Of a stretch of DNA of 64,000 nucleotides, positions 9,755-22,007 are shown in pieces (position 1 is the first letter of the stretch; each line of letters begins with the position of its first letter). Below the pieces are notes generated by a model. It had not been told where the DNA came from and searched no databases. It saw only the letters and a program-made list of their open reading frames with translations. A program made the translations under genes and the position numbers. Source of the stretch: Flaccisagitta enflata (taxonomy: Eukaryota; Chaetognatha; Sagittoidea; Aphragmophora); NCBI GenBank assembly GCA_965153355.1, contig OZ231128.1:52018001-52082000 (forward strand), written 5' to 3'.

Positions 9755-11640
9755 ATATTGCTCTCTTTACATTATGTCTATTATATGAATTCTATTAGAT
9801 GTTTATATGTCCTCCTCCGCTATTAACTTATCAAGTCTGTTATATCCATTATGTTTATCAGATGAATTTTGAATCGAAAAGCGTGAGCATGGAAGGATGA
9901 CGCATCAATAAATAAAGCTTGTAAAGAATGGCGGTTCGTTTTTCTTTGCGCAGCCCGCAATACTCTTTTCCAATAAATACGAGAAGACCATTCCTCTAGA
10001 GAATAAGCGATGTTAACGATCTCGCATATTGGATACAATGAAAATGTATCGATTTTTTTGTATTAAGGCACGAGGGGAAGTTTTTTAGTTAAGGCAATGT
10101 GTCAGGTGTGACGATAGGTCAGGGTCACGGTAGGTCAGGGTCAGGGTGGATGCGTGGGAGCGTGGTAGGAGGGAAAGCGGTAATGCTTATTCGTTGTGTT
10201 GTCTGTTGAATATCAACATGTATGACGTGGAATAATTTAGGGTGGAATTTCTTATTCATGTATAAGTAAGAAAATTTTCATGATTGCTGATTTTTTTCAA
10301 AAAAATTTGATAAGGGCCTTTCTACACCTTAAGTTAAGACATAATTTGCATATTGGCAAGCTCAATTGCCCCTACCACTTTCAGAAAATCGTTTTTTCAA
10401 AATTTTCCATAATTTTGAATATTTCAGCTATTGTTAAACATTTATTCAAAAATATCAATTCACAGTTTTCCATTGAAAATTAAAGGAGAATGAAAATATG
10501 TCCCATGATCTAGCCCTTGGTGAAATCTGCCAGTCTTTATCTGCTTTTGTTAAAGTTTGACATTCTTTTGAAAATAAGAGAGACTGAGATCAGAATTTTT
10601 CTTTTTTGTCCACTGAAAATAACAAATTTGCATAGGGAATCTGAAATTTCAAAAACCAAGAACATGCGACTCTTGTAAATTATTATATCTAAAGTCGTAT
10701 GGTTTAGAAAATGCAAATCTTTGACCCATTTAATAGATTTGTTATTTTCAATATAGACTCATCACATTTTTTGTTATACATGTTTGCCCTATTTTTGCTC
10801 TGAATTATGTTTCAAAGGATGATTATGATCGTTCCAGTGACAACAAATTTGGCTATGTGTTTGCTGTTCATGCCATTTGCTTGCTGACAGTAACCATTTG
10901 TTGCATTTGAGAGAATAATTATCATAAACTAAAAAGAATTGACACACAAGTGCATGAATGAAAAATTTGATACGATCGTGCAGCATGTCGTCTCTTCTAT
11001 ATTTCTTTGGAAGCAACATAACGAAGGGATTTTGTGCCGGAAATACGTGAATGATGGTTGAACAGGCAGACTCTCTTAGATATCTGAGGTTCTGGGGGAC
11101 TACCATTCACCAGAAGAGTATGTCTGTCCGTCCATCTGTCCCTACCATATGTCACTCATATTCAGCGCAGTATCACAGTCAGGTGACCTCACTCAGGGCG
11201 CTTTGTTGCCCGATCGGGGTAGTTGATTTTAGATAGAGAAGGAAGAACTAATCGACGTACAAATGGATGAACAAACTCTGTCACAAATTTTGTGGTAATG
11301 TTTCTCAAAAGTGACAAGGCCAAGTTACGGCTAATTTGTGCGCCTCGTTGATGATGAAGATATGAATGACAGAATCAGTTAAATGAATGAAAAAATGAAC
11401 TAATGAATTAATGAATAATAGAATAATACATCAATGAATTATTGATTATTGAATTAATAGATTAATGAATTAATGAATGAATTGATAAATGGATGAATTA
11501 ATGAATGAAAGTGGGAAGAGATGAAAGGAAAAGTTATGAAAACATTTGCAAGGACGCGCATAAAAAGCTAAGGGACAATGCCAAGAACGGTGGAAAAGGA
11601 TGGACCGACAAAACTCAAAAAAGCGTGATGAAGATGCGCG
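9755..11640. other. Mostly unassigned sequence with one hairpin
   Basis: AT-rich intergenic or intronic DNA. It contains a hairpin at about 10655-10715 (family C, see the findings). A 'gtcagggt' triplication lies near 10118-10150. (aatga/aatta)n degenerate repeats run at 11340-11510. A frame of about 105 codons on minus (11106-10789) has no recognisable motif or splice support. No gene is called. Confidence 0.5.
10640..10720. repeat. Family C variable-stem hairpin, copy 1
   Basis: gaacatgcgactctt pairs with aaagtcgtatggttt across a short AT loop. The outer right context is gaaaatgcaaat. Related hairpins with different stem bases lie at 29520, 29893, 36565 and 61483. Confidence 0.5.
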
Positions 11641-11642
11641 AA

Positions 11643-11895
11643 TAAAATTAAATTAAATAAAATAAGATAAAATAAAATGAAATAGAATAGAATAGAATAG
11701 AATAGAATAGAATAGAATAAAATAAAATAAAATAAAATAAAATAAAATAAAATAGAATAAAATAAAATAAAATAAAATAAAATAAAATAGAATAGAATAG
11801 AATAGAATGGAATGGAATGGAATGGAATGGAATGGAATGGAATGGAATGGAATGAAATGAAATGAAATGAAATGAAATGAAATGAAATGAAATAG
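11643..11895 (+). repeat. Pentanucleotide array with variant blocks
   Basis: About 50 pentamers in ordered blocks: aataa/aatag, then aataa, aatag again, then aatgg (about 10 units) and finally aatga. Block order shows local homogenisation by slippage. Confidence 0.95.
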
Positions 11896-12129
11896 AATAA
11901 CTTAATAAAAGATCTATTTTGAGAATTTCACCCTGCCTGCTCTGAAAAAGTGTCCTGATGGAGAATTGATGGTCCGGACTCCGGAGTATCGCCGACATTT
12001 GCCACCTTTTTTCGTATTCATGGCGTTCCCGCGATTTAGAGATTCTCTTCGCCTTGCAAGAACCCATCTGCTCGTAATATCGACTCGTATTCTTCTATTT
12101 ACGTCAGGTCTATTTGCCTCTATATGCCG

Positions 12130-12405
12130 TTTGTGGAGAAAGCTCGCTTTTCCAGATGCGTTCTCGCATTTGTATAGGTTCGGGAGGCTAGGCAGGTTGA
12201 TGCAATTCGAAGTGTTGTTCTTGTTGTTCTTGTTCTTCTTCCTTCATCAATCACAAGAGGACGCGTCTCATGGATATCAGCAATGAACTTATCCCTCTTT
12301 TCGACAATCTTTCCTCTCTTGCTGAGTGTGTCGACACTAGACAGGTTTTCGCCATCGGCATCGTCCCTCTGTAGACCTTTCCTACGTTCCCAGTTGTCTT
12401 CATGT
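12130..12405 (-). CDS. Weak candidate 3' exon of the Ig gene
   Basis: On the minus strand an AG at gggacag (12406-12412) could open an exon in phase 2, as required after the exon ending at 16141. It would continue the protein as FTPTR-HEDN, and HEDN/EDNG after FTPT is common in the F-strand region of CD80-like Ig domains. However, the expected downstream cysteine is not present in the following charged stretch (WERRKGLQRDDADGE and on), which could be read through to about 12130. An early donor (aacgtagga) would make an exon of only ~20 nt. The frame is open and has no low complexity until the (ttc)n end. Coding status uncertain. Confidence 0.25.
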
Positions 12406-12526
12406 CTGTCCCACGTTGTTTGTAATGATTTGTTTGTCTCGCGGAAACACACGCTCTCTCTTTCTCCCTCTCCATCTGTTTCTTATTCATTATTCCTAGT
12501 TTCGTTGTTTCTTTTTTACTTTGTTT

Positions 12527-12531
<5 letters not shown>

Positions 12532-12586
<55 letters not shown>
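12532..12586 (+). repeat. (CT)n microsatellite
   Basis: Uninterrupted ct dinucleotides within a longer pyrimidine-rich region, 12460-12720. Confidence 0.95.
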
Positions 12587-12590
<4 letters not shown>

Positions 12591-12972
12591 GTGTGATTCA
12601 TGCACACATTTCCTCCCAATTCCAACTATTTCATGCGATGCATTTCCCCTCTCTATTTCTCTCTGTCTTTCTCTTTTACTCTCTCTTTGGCACTTGGTTC
12701 TCCTTCCAGGCTCTTTTTTGGCACTTCCTGTACGTGGCGAAGGTTTTGGCGCGCGTGATGAATGAAGACCCAGTTGAAGGAAGGTCGGCAAAGGTTATCG
12801 CATTATGGCCCGCAACGGAAGGAACGCGGGAAAGAGGAGTCCACGCACGCGAGCACACACATGCACGCTCATACACGCACACATACAAACCTGAACGCAC
12901 GTGCGAACGCAAACAAACAAAGGAACATTCAAACAAACAAACCACTGACAAATAAACAAACACATGAGGCAC

Positions 12973-13035
12973 CAGACGTGGACGGGTGGGCTTGGGCGGA
13001 ATTCCTCGAGAGCGTCATGGATGGATCGTTTTTGA
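12973..13035 (-). CDS. Weak candidate exon, minus strand
   Basis: On minus, the acceptor-like 'gtcctctatctttag' is followed by 63 nt ending at TCTG|gtgcct. Read in phase 2 it gives a short peptide containing HDALEEFRPSPPVHVW. The segment is GC-richer than its surroundings and phase matches the end of the exon at 16141, but it lacks the cysteine needed to close the second Ig domain. It would need another exon before it. The plus strand of the same segment also has an open frame (DVDGWAWAEFLESVMDG), so strand is not settled. Confidence 0.25.
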
Positions 13036-13439
13036 CTAAAGATAGAGGACGAACGCCTTAAAGGGATAAAAGGAGGGACAATCTGACAACTCAAGTACGG
13101 ACTGACAACCTATTTTACCTCAGAAGGTGGTAATTGTGTTTCCGAGCTTTAGAAATCGCCAACGCATGACGGACCAACAAGATGTCGCATACGGATTGAT
13201 GATCACACAGATGGCTAAAGATGCGAGCATACAGTTGAAAAAGAAATACAGTAAGAAGGTAAGAAAACAAGATGGTAGTCAAAAACAGTGAGAAGGAAAG
13301 CTCAAGTTGAAAAGATGGAATAGGAGCTGGAAAACATCATGGGTCAATGTTTTATTCGAGACTAAAGAGGCCCCTTGACCCTGAAATCGGTCCGGGTCGT
13401 CCGATGGGCAACTCTAGAGAAAGGGGAAATAAATGAGGA

Positions 13440-13735
13440 TAAGGAGTAATAGAATAAAAAACAAGGAGAGGGGAAACTGGAAAGGAATGGGAAAGGAAAT
13501 ATGGTGAAAGTAAAAAGCAGAGGACAAAAGAAAAAAGAAAAAAGAAAAAAAAGAGAAAAAGTGAAACAAACAAACAAACAAACAAACAAAAAAACAAACA
13601 AACAGACAAAGGAAAGAAGAAAAATAAGAAGAAAGCAGAAAAAGAAAGGAAAAAAGAGAAAAGCCATTAGAGACTGAAAAAAGGACGAAACTAAAAAAGG
13701 AAGAAAATAAAAAAGTAACTAAGGAAAAAAAAACA
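13440..13735. repeat. Purine-rich degenerate (GAAA/AAAC)n tract
   Basis: Includes a short (acaa)n run at 13565-13600. The remainder is a/g-rich simple sequence with no gene. Confidence 0.8.
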
Positions 13736-13781
13736 GAAAATGCTCGATTAAATTTCGTATCATTTAGCTGTTGTCCACGTC

Positions 13782-13895
13782 AAGGTGCGCCAAAATACTT
13801 CTTTAACTCGCTTTGTCCGTCTGCGGGTGTCAGTCAGTCGGTCGGTCAGTCAGTCACATACCCTCTTGGCCCATGTATCCTGCCTTGCTTTGATA
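13782..13895 (-). repeat. Family A remnant
   Basis: ctttaactcgctttgtccgt, a cagtcggtcggtcagt tract, then 'ggcccatgtatcctgccttg', which corresponds to the reversed head gccgtgtatccggccttg. The tail hairpin is missing. Confidence 0.45.
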
Positions 13896-14488
13896 GACGA
13901 TTCACCCATTTTTAGATTGACACCTCTCATTAAAAGTCAAGTAATTTCTACTAGCAATCTTCTTGAGGCCCATGCGAGATAAAGCTTCAAAGCGCACAGT
14001 ATGAATTATCCTTTTAGACGCGTTCTCGTATCTCTTAAACGGGTCCATTGATCCGTCAGTCCGTCCATCGGTTCTAATACCTACATTGACATTAACAGAA
14101 ATCTGTACATGACAGACGGAATTTGGTGGTCCCTCGACATCCATTATTGCGGGGTTCAACTGTATGTCTTTTTGTCTGTCCCCCCATATATGCATGATAT
14201 ATCTCACATTTGTCATAGACACAGGACGCACTGATGCCCGATCGGGCTTGTTTTATTCTCCCTGACAGAAATTGTTGGGAAACATTTGAAAACATACACT
14301 AAACGGTGCCCTGTGGGGACATGCTCTCCAAAACGCAAATGATTGTCTAGGCGATATCACCATGACGATGATAAAGATAGAAGCAGAGTTGGTGGCTTAT
14401 AAATGCTTCAGGTAAGGGTCGTAGTTCTACTTGCTAGGTTGCCAACATGTTCAATTGTCCACCCACTCATACTTTTTCTTTGGTAAAA

Positions 14489-14886
14489 AAACAAGGCCAA
14501 AACCTATAAGTCGCGTGCGAGACTTACAGACTAAGAATGACTTAGAATGACTTAGAATGACATAGAATGACTTAGAATGACTTTCAATGACTCTGAATGA
14601 CCTAAAATGACTAAAAAGTACTTAAAATGATTAAAAACCTAAGGACCAAAAATAACTTAAAATGACTTAAAATGACCTAAAATGACTTAAAATGACTCAG
14701 AATGACTCAAAATGACTCAAAATGACCTAAAATAACTATTTATGACTTAAAAAGACTTAAAATGACCTAAGAATTGACGTTATGTCACAAAAAAGTAAAG
14801 TGTGACGGACGGACGGACGGACCGACGGATCGACGGACGGACGGACCGACAAAGCGGGGTGTAGAGTCGCGTGCATGCGACTAAAA
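14489..14886 (+). mobile_element. Family A element (subfamily 3) with 10-bp satellite core
   Basis: The head is acaaggccaaaacctataag then tcgcgtgcgag. The core, 14530-14775, is a degenerate 10-bp array (aatgacttag and variants). Then comes gtcacaaaaaagtaaagtgt, a (ggac)n tract and the tail caaagcggggtgtagagtcg followed by cgtgcatgcgactaaaa. The head word agtcgcgtgc pairs with gcatgcgact of the tail. Confidence 0.8.
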
Positions 14887-14970
14887 ATATCTCCCTCATT
14901 CATTCTTCAGTTCAATTGACAGCAAAGCCTTTGCGCGATTCAAGTGCGGTGACGGTCGAAGATGAAGAAG

Positions 14971-14972
<2 letters not shown>

Positions 14973-15046
<74 letters not shown>
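14973..15046 (+). repeat. (AG)n microsatellite
   Basis: Uninterrupted ag dinucleotides. Confidence 0.98.
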
Positions 15047-15048
<2 letters not shown>

Positions 15049-15433
15049 GGCACAGGACGGGCAGGGGCATTATTTGATATTAGTGGATGGAACTAAATGG
15101 TCGACAGAATGACTTATAGAGACGCGAGCACACGACCGAGAAAAAAAAGAAGAATACGAGGGTGTGACAGTGAGGACAAAGGCAGTGGATAAATGATTTG
15201 GCGGCAAAGTCCACTATAGTAAAAGCACTTCTTTTCCCCTCTTTCTTTGTTGCTGTCGGGAAGAATGAAATCCGTAGTGCCCCGTTTTCTATTTCTTACT
15301 CTATTTTTTCCTCGGCTTGATTTATGGTTTGAACGATCGACGGGATGGAAAGAGGAAGAGAGTTTTTTTTTCAAACACTAGTCACTACTCACACGCGCAC
15401 GTACGCACGCACGCGTTGCAAACGCTCGCCCAC

Positions 15434-15763
<330 letters not shown>

Positions 15764-16140
15764 CTCGATTCTCACCTTCCATTTGGACAATCAATCATGG
15801 GCATATGATAGTCAATTATTCATATCGTTTTAACGTGCCAGCGCCAATAATGTGCAAAGCTATATCCGAGCAATATCACCGGCTTGACAATCCGTTGACA
15901 AACGAACCCACGCAAATGCACGCACACACGAACGCATGCATGCAAGCAATTTTGCAGGCCAACGCCACTTTCAGATATAAAAACGGAAACACAAGCAGGC
16001 TAACGGACGCATGTACGGATTACAAATAGGCTGGACCCTAAGGTATATAAAAAGACCTACACATAGACAGACGGATCGTATGAACGAAAGGACGACTGAT
16101 ACACAGAAAGGTAGACCGAACCCCCAAATGTTTCACCCAC

Positions 16141-16471
16141 CTGGTGGGCGTAAATTTAAAGGTTGAGAGTGTGGATCCGCCGTCTTTGACGATGAGTTTC
16201 GGTTTTGACGCTGTCGCCGCCGCCGCCGCCGCTGCTGACACCGCCGTTTCTTCCACTTCCGCAACAGAAACGCCGTCCGCCATCGTGGCGTCGTACATTT
16301 GAGCGCCATCGCCGACGCCGCCGCCGACAGCGGCGCTCATATCGCCGACAACGTTTTCTGTTGCGCCTTTTAACAATCGACGACCATCCATGTCGAGGAT
16401 CTCGGTGTCGGGCAGCTGTTTTTTATTCGGCGTCGCTGATCCAGGAGAGCCCTTCGCAATGCCGTGAGAAT
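16141..16471 (-). CDS. Ig gene exon E: insert and F-strand of second Ig domain
   Basis: 331 nt on minus between acceptor cccaacccatcctcag and donor CACCAG|gtgggt. Entered in phase 1, left in phase 2, so it joins exon D cleanly (split Asp codon). It encodes about 100 residues that are unusual for an Ig domain: polar DSHGIAKGSPGSATPNKK, an acidic and Gly-rich part (SAAVGGGVGDGAQMYDA), then an Ala run (about eight). It ends with GGSTLSTFKFTPT. STL-x-FTPT is the usual E-strand to F-strand text of CD80-like C2-set domains, as in nephrin- or sidestep-type receptors. So an Ig domain begun in exons C and D appears to carry a long disordered insertion in the loop before strand E. The cysteine of strand F must be in a later exon, not found with confidence. 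Confidence 0.7.
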
Positions 16472-16959
16472 CTGAGGATGGGTTGGGGGCAGGGGGTGAG
16501 GAAGATTAGATAACAGTAATTATCTATCATACTGAAAATTGGTGCTCAAATGAGAAAATAAGAATGATTTGGTGTATGTTCTCGATTCGAGCAGCTCAAG
16601 TCATTGGTTGTATAGGTCAATGTATCAATGATCTATGAAAAAATTAATAAAAATATGGATATATAATTATAATTGCAAGAATGAATTAATGAACGCATGA
16701 ATAACTAGTCATATATCAATGAAAGGATAATAGCCATGACTAAATGAATCAACGTATGAGGGAATAAAACAGATGATGACGGAGGATCTGATTACTAGAA
16801 GAGCTAGTATTGGAGTGCTCATGTTGAATTTTCATGTGTGAGCGTATGAGCGTGCGTGCGTGCCACACTGGTCCGTGAAGTCCCTTTTGACGGCGTAGAT
16901 ACAACTGTTTACATTTATCAATCATGATGTGTGTGCGCGCGTTTGTTACAGAGTGTGTG

Positions 16960-16980
16960 TGTTTGTGTGTGTGTGTGTAT

Positions 16981-17066
<86 letters not shown>

Positions 17067-17075
17067 GTGTGTGTT
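16960..17075 (+). repeat. (GT)n microsatellite in intron D-E
   Basis: gt dinucleotides with single interruptions (tttgt, tatgt). It reads as (CA)n on the sense strand of the Ig gene. Confidence 0.97.
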
Positions 17076-17229
17076 ACAGACACACAGACGGTCTGTGTGT
17101 CCGTGCGCTATCGTGGGTAGCAGTGGTCGATGCAAGTGTGGTTGGCTGTGTTTTTAGCATGTCCATGATTGTGACTAGATGTTGGACCGAATTGAGCCGA
17201 CGTGTTTTCGCATTCTTTCGAGTCATTAC

Positions 17230-17335
17230 CTGATTTCATCTCGTTTATTCGACGAGCGTCGGCTGACTCCCCTAAGCCGGTCTCATTGCCGAGAACCCAA
17301 CTCATCTCAGGCCGAATACCGCCAAAATTCGTCGA
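17230..17335 (-). CDS. Ig gene exon D: C-strand of second Ig domain
   Basis: 106 nt on minus, between acceptor aaaaaatctttttag (strong T-tract) and donor AATCAG|gtaatg. It enters in phase 0 and leaves in phase 1. Begins STNFGGIRPEMSWVLGNET and continues with GLGESADARRINEMKS. Joined to exon C it gives AVATCE-STNFGG-IRPEMSWVL, the classic Ig pattern of a cysteine followed about 12 residues later by the core tryptophan. Phase agreement on both sides and the conserved Cys-Trp spacing make this a confident exon. Confidence 0.75.
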
Positions 17336-17802
17336 CTAAAAAGATTAAAAAAAAAAAAAAAGAGAACAACAAATAGAACAAATGTTTCCTTCTCATTTCC
17401 TGAATACCAAGGTGATTTCCAGCGGGGATTTCAAAATAGGTTTTCTTTTTCAAAAGGAAAAAAAAAAAAAAAAAAAAAAGACTAAAAGTAAAAAAAAAAA
17501 AAAAAACGAAGTAGAAGAAATAATAAAATATGATAAAAAACAAAACAAAAGGAACGGAACATGAAAGTGACAAGCACTAGAGAGGAGAATTTACATTACA
17601 AGCACTAGAGAGGAGAATTTACATCACCAAATGTGATCAACTGAAACACAGTTTCCCTTTCAGTCCCATTTAGTCACTTCATTGGCAATTTATCTTAACC
17701 TCAAAACGACTATCCCTCTCTTGCCCTTTATCTCCTCGATGTGCTTTACCCGTCTCTCCTTCACAGTCCACACCCATATTTTCCGTCCTTAGGCCCAAAC
17801 AG

Positions 17803-18023
<221 letters not shown>

Positions 18024-18135
18024 GACTTGATACGGCGTCATTTGGCTGAGGCGTTTGAGGCGTTAAAGCGCCCGATAACTCGTCGGTTATCGCGGGTCGC
18101 CATCGTTGGAAAGAACCACCTTCGGCCCCAATTAC

Positions 18136-18251
18136 CTCACAAGTGGCCACGGCGGGCTGCCCTTCGTACAGGTCGAGACTGCTCGGCTCGCAAAGAGGAA
18201 CAGTCACGATGAATAATGTATACGTCTGAATGTTGCCGCACATGTACGAGC
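18136..18251 (-). CDS. Ig gene exon C: end of Ig domain 1, start of Ig domain 2
   Basis: 116 nt on minus, acceptor cctcttacctcttctcag, donor TGTGAG|gtaatt. It enters in phase 1 and leaves in phase 0. Together with exon B it reads RHVDPSDAG-SYMCGNIQTY, the D-x-G-x-Y-x-C signature of an Ig F-strand. It then gives TLFIVTVP, a typical G-strand, and continues into the next domain (PSSLDLYEGQPAVATCE) with the first cysteine of domain 2. The linker cysteine (VPLCEPS) is additional. The intron interrupts the DAG/Y turn, and the split glycine codon is restored exactly. This is an extracellular adhesion or receptor type protein; the family within the Ig superfamily is not settled. Confidence 0.85.
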
Positions 18252-18704
18252 CTGAGAAGAGGTAAGAGGAAAAAAAAGGGAGATGGGGAGAATGGGAGAT
18301 GTGAATGATGCCTCATGATGGTAGAGGTTATATCGCGCGTGGAACAATGACTGAGTTTTGCTTCTGTTCAACAATGATCCATTCTGTCATTGGTTGATTT
18401 ATTAACGAAATGTAGATGAACTTCCACAGGACGCCATTTCTCTTAGGTGTGATCATTTGACCTTCGCACAGAAGTTATGCAATGACAATGTAGTGAATCA
18501 AGCGAGTTTTTTAGAAGGCATCTCAGTGCGTCATTGCAGAGTAAACGAATCGCTGCTTGTCCCATGCAGGAATGTGGAAGTGGTTGATTGTTTTGCCGCA
18601 TCCACCACTTCCGCTTCCCCTTCCTAATTCCAGTTCTAGTTCCCATAGGCCCATCCACCGAAATGGAGGTGGTCAACTGCTTCCACATCCCTCCCATCAT
18701 GCAG

Positions 18705-18708
<4 letters not shown>

Positions 18709-18778
<70 letters not shown>
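18709..18778 (+). repeat. (AG)n microsatellite
   Basis: Uninterrupted ag dinucleotides. Confidence 0.98.
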
Positions 18779-18783
<5 letters not shown>

Positions 18784-18892
18784 AGAGAGGCCATGTTTTC
18801 TTCACTCGCCAGTAATTGGCACGAGGTCCCAGAAACTTCGGGCGAGATCAACGTGTTTGGTACTTACTAATTCAACAACAGGTGAGGTTGAA

Positions 18893-19105
18893 ACAAGGCC
18901 GGATACACGGCTACCCTAGTCGCGTGCGGGTGGGCAGGAGCAGTGCTGGAGAAGGTCATTAGGGCATCTGGGCAGGAGCCGTATGCTCAAAAATCTAAAA
19001 AACGCCAAAAAAGTAGAAAGGGGACCGACCGACCAACCGACCAACCAACCGACCGACCAACGGACCGACATAGCGGGGTGTAGAGTCGCGTAGCACGCGA
19101 CTAAA
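18893..19105 (+). mobile_element. Family A element (subfamily 1), reference copy
   Basis: The head acaaggccggatacacggct leads to accctagtcgcgtgcgggtg and ggcaggagcagtg. The inner block is aaaaatctaaaaaacgccaa then aaaagtagaaaggggacc. A (cgac/caac)n tract follows, then the tail gacatagcggggtgtagagt and cgcgtagcacgcgactaaaa. The head word tagtcgcgtgc is inverted in the tail as gcacgcgacta. Confidence 0.85.
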
Positions 19106-19109
19106 AAGT

Positions 19110-19585
19110 ACAGTTTCTCGCTCTTAGAGAAATTCCGAGTTTCAAAGAACAGTGGTATGAAAATAAGGGCTGAAGATGGGGATCTTAAAAAAGGAAGATG
19201 CATGATATTTGACAAATACGATTCTTTCATACGTATACAAATTTTTGCGACTGAAACGGAAATTCAGTTAATTAATTTAGGAAATTAGCCAACTCTTTAA
19301 CACCATAAAAGTGCGAGCGAGACTTTAATTGAAACCGTCTTTGATTGTTTCGAAAAATGTCTGTTACATGATTAAAGCCGATGACCTCTCTAAAAACAAC
19401 AGTCGAACTTAGTTAACCCAAGTAACAATCAATTGTCCTCATATCTTTTTTTGTAATCATCAGTGTTTTGGCCTACTGGGTCAATCTCAATTTGGAGGTT
19501 AGTCTTGAAAATCCCTCTCGAGCAGATTCTTGGGTTATTGGCGGCATTTTGTCGTGAAAAAGAAAGCCATTTTCAGGTGCAACTT
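19110..19585. other. No gene or repeat seen
   Basis: About 475 bp of mixed-composition sequence, probably intronic to the Ig gene. I saw no exon-like segment. Confidence 0.5.
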
Positions 19586-19587
19586 TT

Positions 19588-19768
19588 TTAGTTGCGGACG
19601 CGAAACTCTATAAGAGGCTTTGTCCGTCGGTCCGTCGGTCCGTCGGTCCGTTGGTCCGTCAGTCCGTCCATTAGCACGAGTCGAAAAGTGGGAAAACGCG
19701 CATATCCGCCCCTGCCCACCCGTCCGCAACTGGTGGCCATGTATCCGACCTTGTTTTTTCTGTATTTT
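19588..19768 (-). mobile_element. Family A element (subfamily 2)
   Basis: Reverse orientation. Tail agttgcggacgcgaaactct then ataagaggctttgtccgtcg, a (gtccgtcg)n tract, the inner block gcacgagtcgaaaagtggga, the box cccctgcccacccgtccgca, then actggtggccatgtatccga and ccttgtttt. A complete copy. Confidence 0.8.
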
Positions 19769-20221
19769 TACTTCATCTCTTTTTTGCCTCTTGGCGCAAG
19801 AGAGGGATAAAGCCAGCGCAAAAAAGGGAATCAAGAAAAAAATAGAGGTCACGGCAAAATAAGCCAGACCGAAAAACATAGGGAAACCATTCAAGTCAAG
19901 GTGGAAGAGAAATGATTGGAGAAAGGAGAAAAAGGTGGAGTTGTTTGTTGGGCTTTATGCAATTTTTTACACACACACAAAAAAAAAGAGAAAGAGAGAG
20001 AGAGAATTCCAGTGATCAGAATTCAGAGCGCGTTTGTCGCTAAAAATAAGAAAGAGGAAAAAAAGAAGAGAAAAAAAAACCTAGTAAAGGATTCGAGCCC
20101 GAGGCTTTGAAAGGTTACGCCGTGGGCCTGGCAATACGAGCGGAAAAGGCGAAAAACGTAGAAAGGAGAGAAAGAGATAAAAAGAAAAAAATGAAGAGAG
20201 AAAAGAAAGAGAGAGAGGAGA

Positions 20222-20226
<5 letters not shown>

Positions 20227-20313
<87 letters not shown>

Positions 20314-20327
20314 GAGAGAGAGAGAGA
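20227..20327 (+). repeat. (AG)n microsatellite
   Basis: About 100 bp of ag with one ggg interruption. It is followed by acagata/acagac units to 20432. Confidence 0.97.
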
Positions 20328-20407
20328 AGTCCGACAGACAGATAGACAGATAGACAGAAAGAGACAAGAGACAGACGAACAGATTGCGTGATGGAGAAAT
20401 AAACCGA

Positions 20408-20438
<31 letters not shown>

Positions 20439-20776
20439 AGTGACATGACAGTCCTGTACTCAATGAAAGGGACAGGAAGGACGGCGAAATTCGAACAAGA
20501 GTGTAAAAAAACTGAATCTTGGAAAAGCAAAGAAATCGGATCCAAAAAAAGAATTCGAAGAAAAAAAAAATTCAACTGAAAAGGACAACATTTAGGTATA
20601 GATGGGATAGGTGGGTGGGAGGCCCAGACCCGGCAGACGGCACGACGGATATAGTCCGGTAGACCAGATTTCTAAGTTTGAGTCGATGTTTTCTGAATTT
20701 TGAGGTTTGAAAGTGTTCATGGGCATTTCGGTGGTGATCTGAAAAGGTCAGTCTGTCAATTCCAATTTTCACTCAC

Positions 20777-21142
<366 letters not shown>

Positions 21143-21149
21143 AAACATC

Positions 21150-22005
21150 CACGGCATAAAACAAATAAACTCTAAGGATGAAGGGCCCAAGACGCTTGGA
21201 ATACTTTTCCTTTTATTTTGAAGTTGGTGGAACATACAAATGAAGACAACGTGCGGTGATTTTTCTTCGGTCTCCCAAAGGTCTGAACGCTTTCCCTTTT
21301 GCTATGTTATGCTTAATTCACGAAAAAAGTGAAAGTAGTAAGCAGTCACGTAACTTCTCCAAGTCATTGAAATCTATTGTCATAAATCGCTTGATTTCCG
21401 CGAAAAAATGAGTTTGATATACAGATATAATCATTGATGTTTACTGGGGTTTTAGTCCAATATATATGTATGTGGGTAGAAAACTGCTAGAACACACCTG
21501 AACCTATCAGGAAATGTAAAAAAATGCGATGGAAAACAAGTTACGCAATCCATAGAAAATTCCAGAAATTCTCTCAACTTTGATTGTACAGAAAAGGGTC
21601 TCAATTCTTATCACTCTGCGCAATTCAAGTATATATGGTAGGGGAGACCAAATACTATTTGAGTCTGGTTTCAAAAAATATTTTCTCTTGTGCGCTCCCC
21701 TTGTACCAATCACATGTTTACATGGCTTATAAGTATAAAAACTATTGTGCAGCTAAGAAGCTTCAGAATGAAGTTAACAACAACAAACGATTCTTTATAC
21801 CCAGTTTCTGTTTAATAATCATATGAAATACATATGAAAAATAAACCTTTATGAAATTTCATTGAATGTATAATTTGATAAGTGCTTAATTAAGCATTTT
21901 TCAACAAAATTTCCCTAAAATGTAACTATCTATTATTAGGCGTCTCCTTACTAGTGAAAGGCAAACAGATGCTTGGAAGCAAAGACAAAATACGAAAGGT
22001 ACAAT
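21150..22005. other. No gene or repeat seen
   Basis: AT-rich DNA of about 850 bp inside the presumed Ig-gene intron. No ORF with splice support. Confidence 0.5.
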
Positions 22006-22007
22006 AA

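Noticed and set aside
10789-11106. 105-codon minus-strand frame with several Cys and His
   Set aside because: No motif, no splice support, and composition like the surrounding AT-rich DNA.
18893-19105. Family A as a canonical Helitron (TC...CTRR)
   Set aside because: Copies do not start with TC. The CTAA after the tail hairpin could be read as CTRR, but the hairpin touches it directly instead of lying ~10 nt upstream. The Helentron-type comparison fits better.
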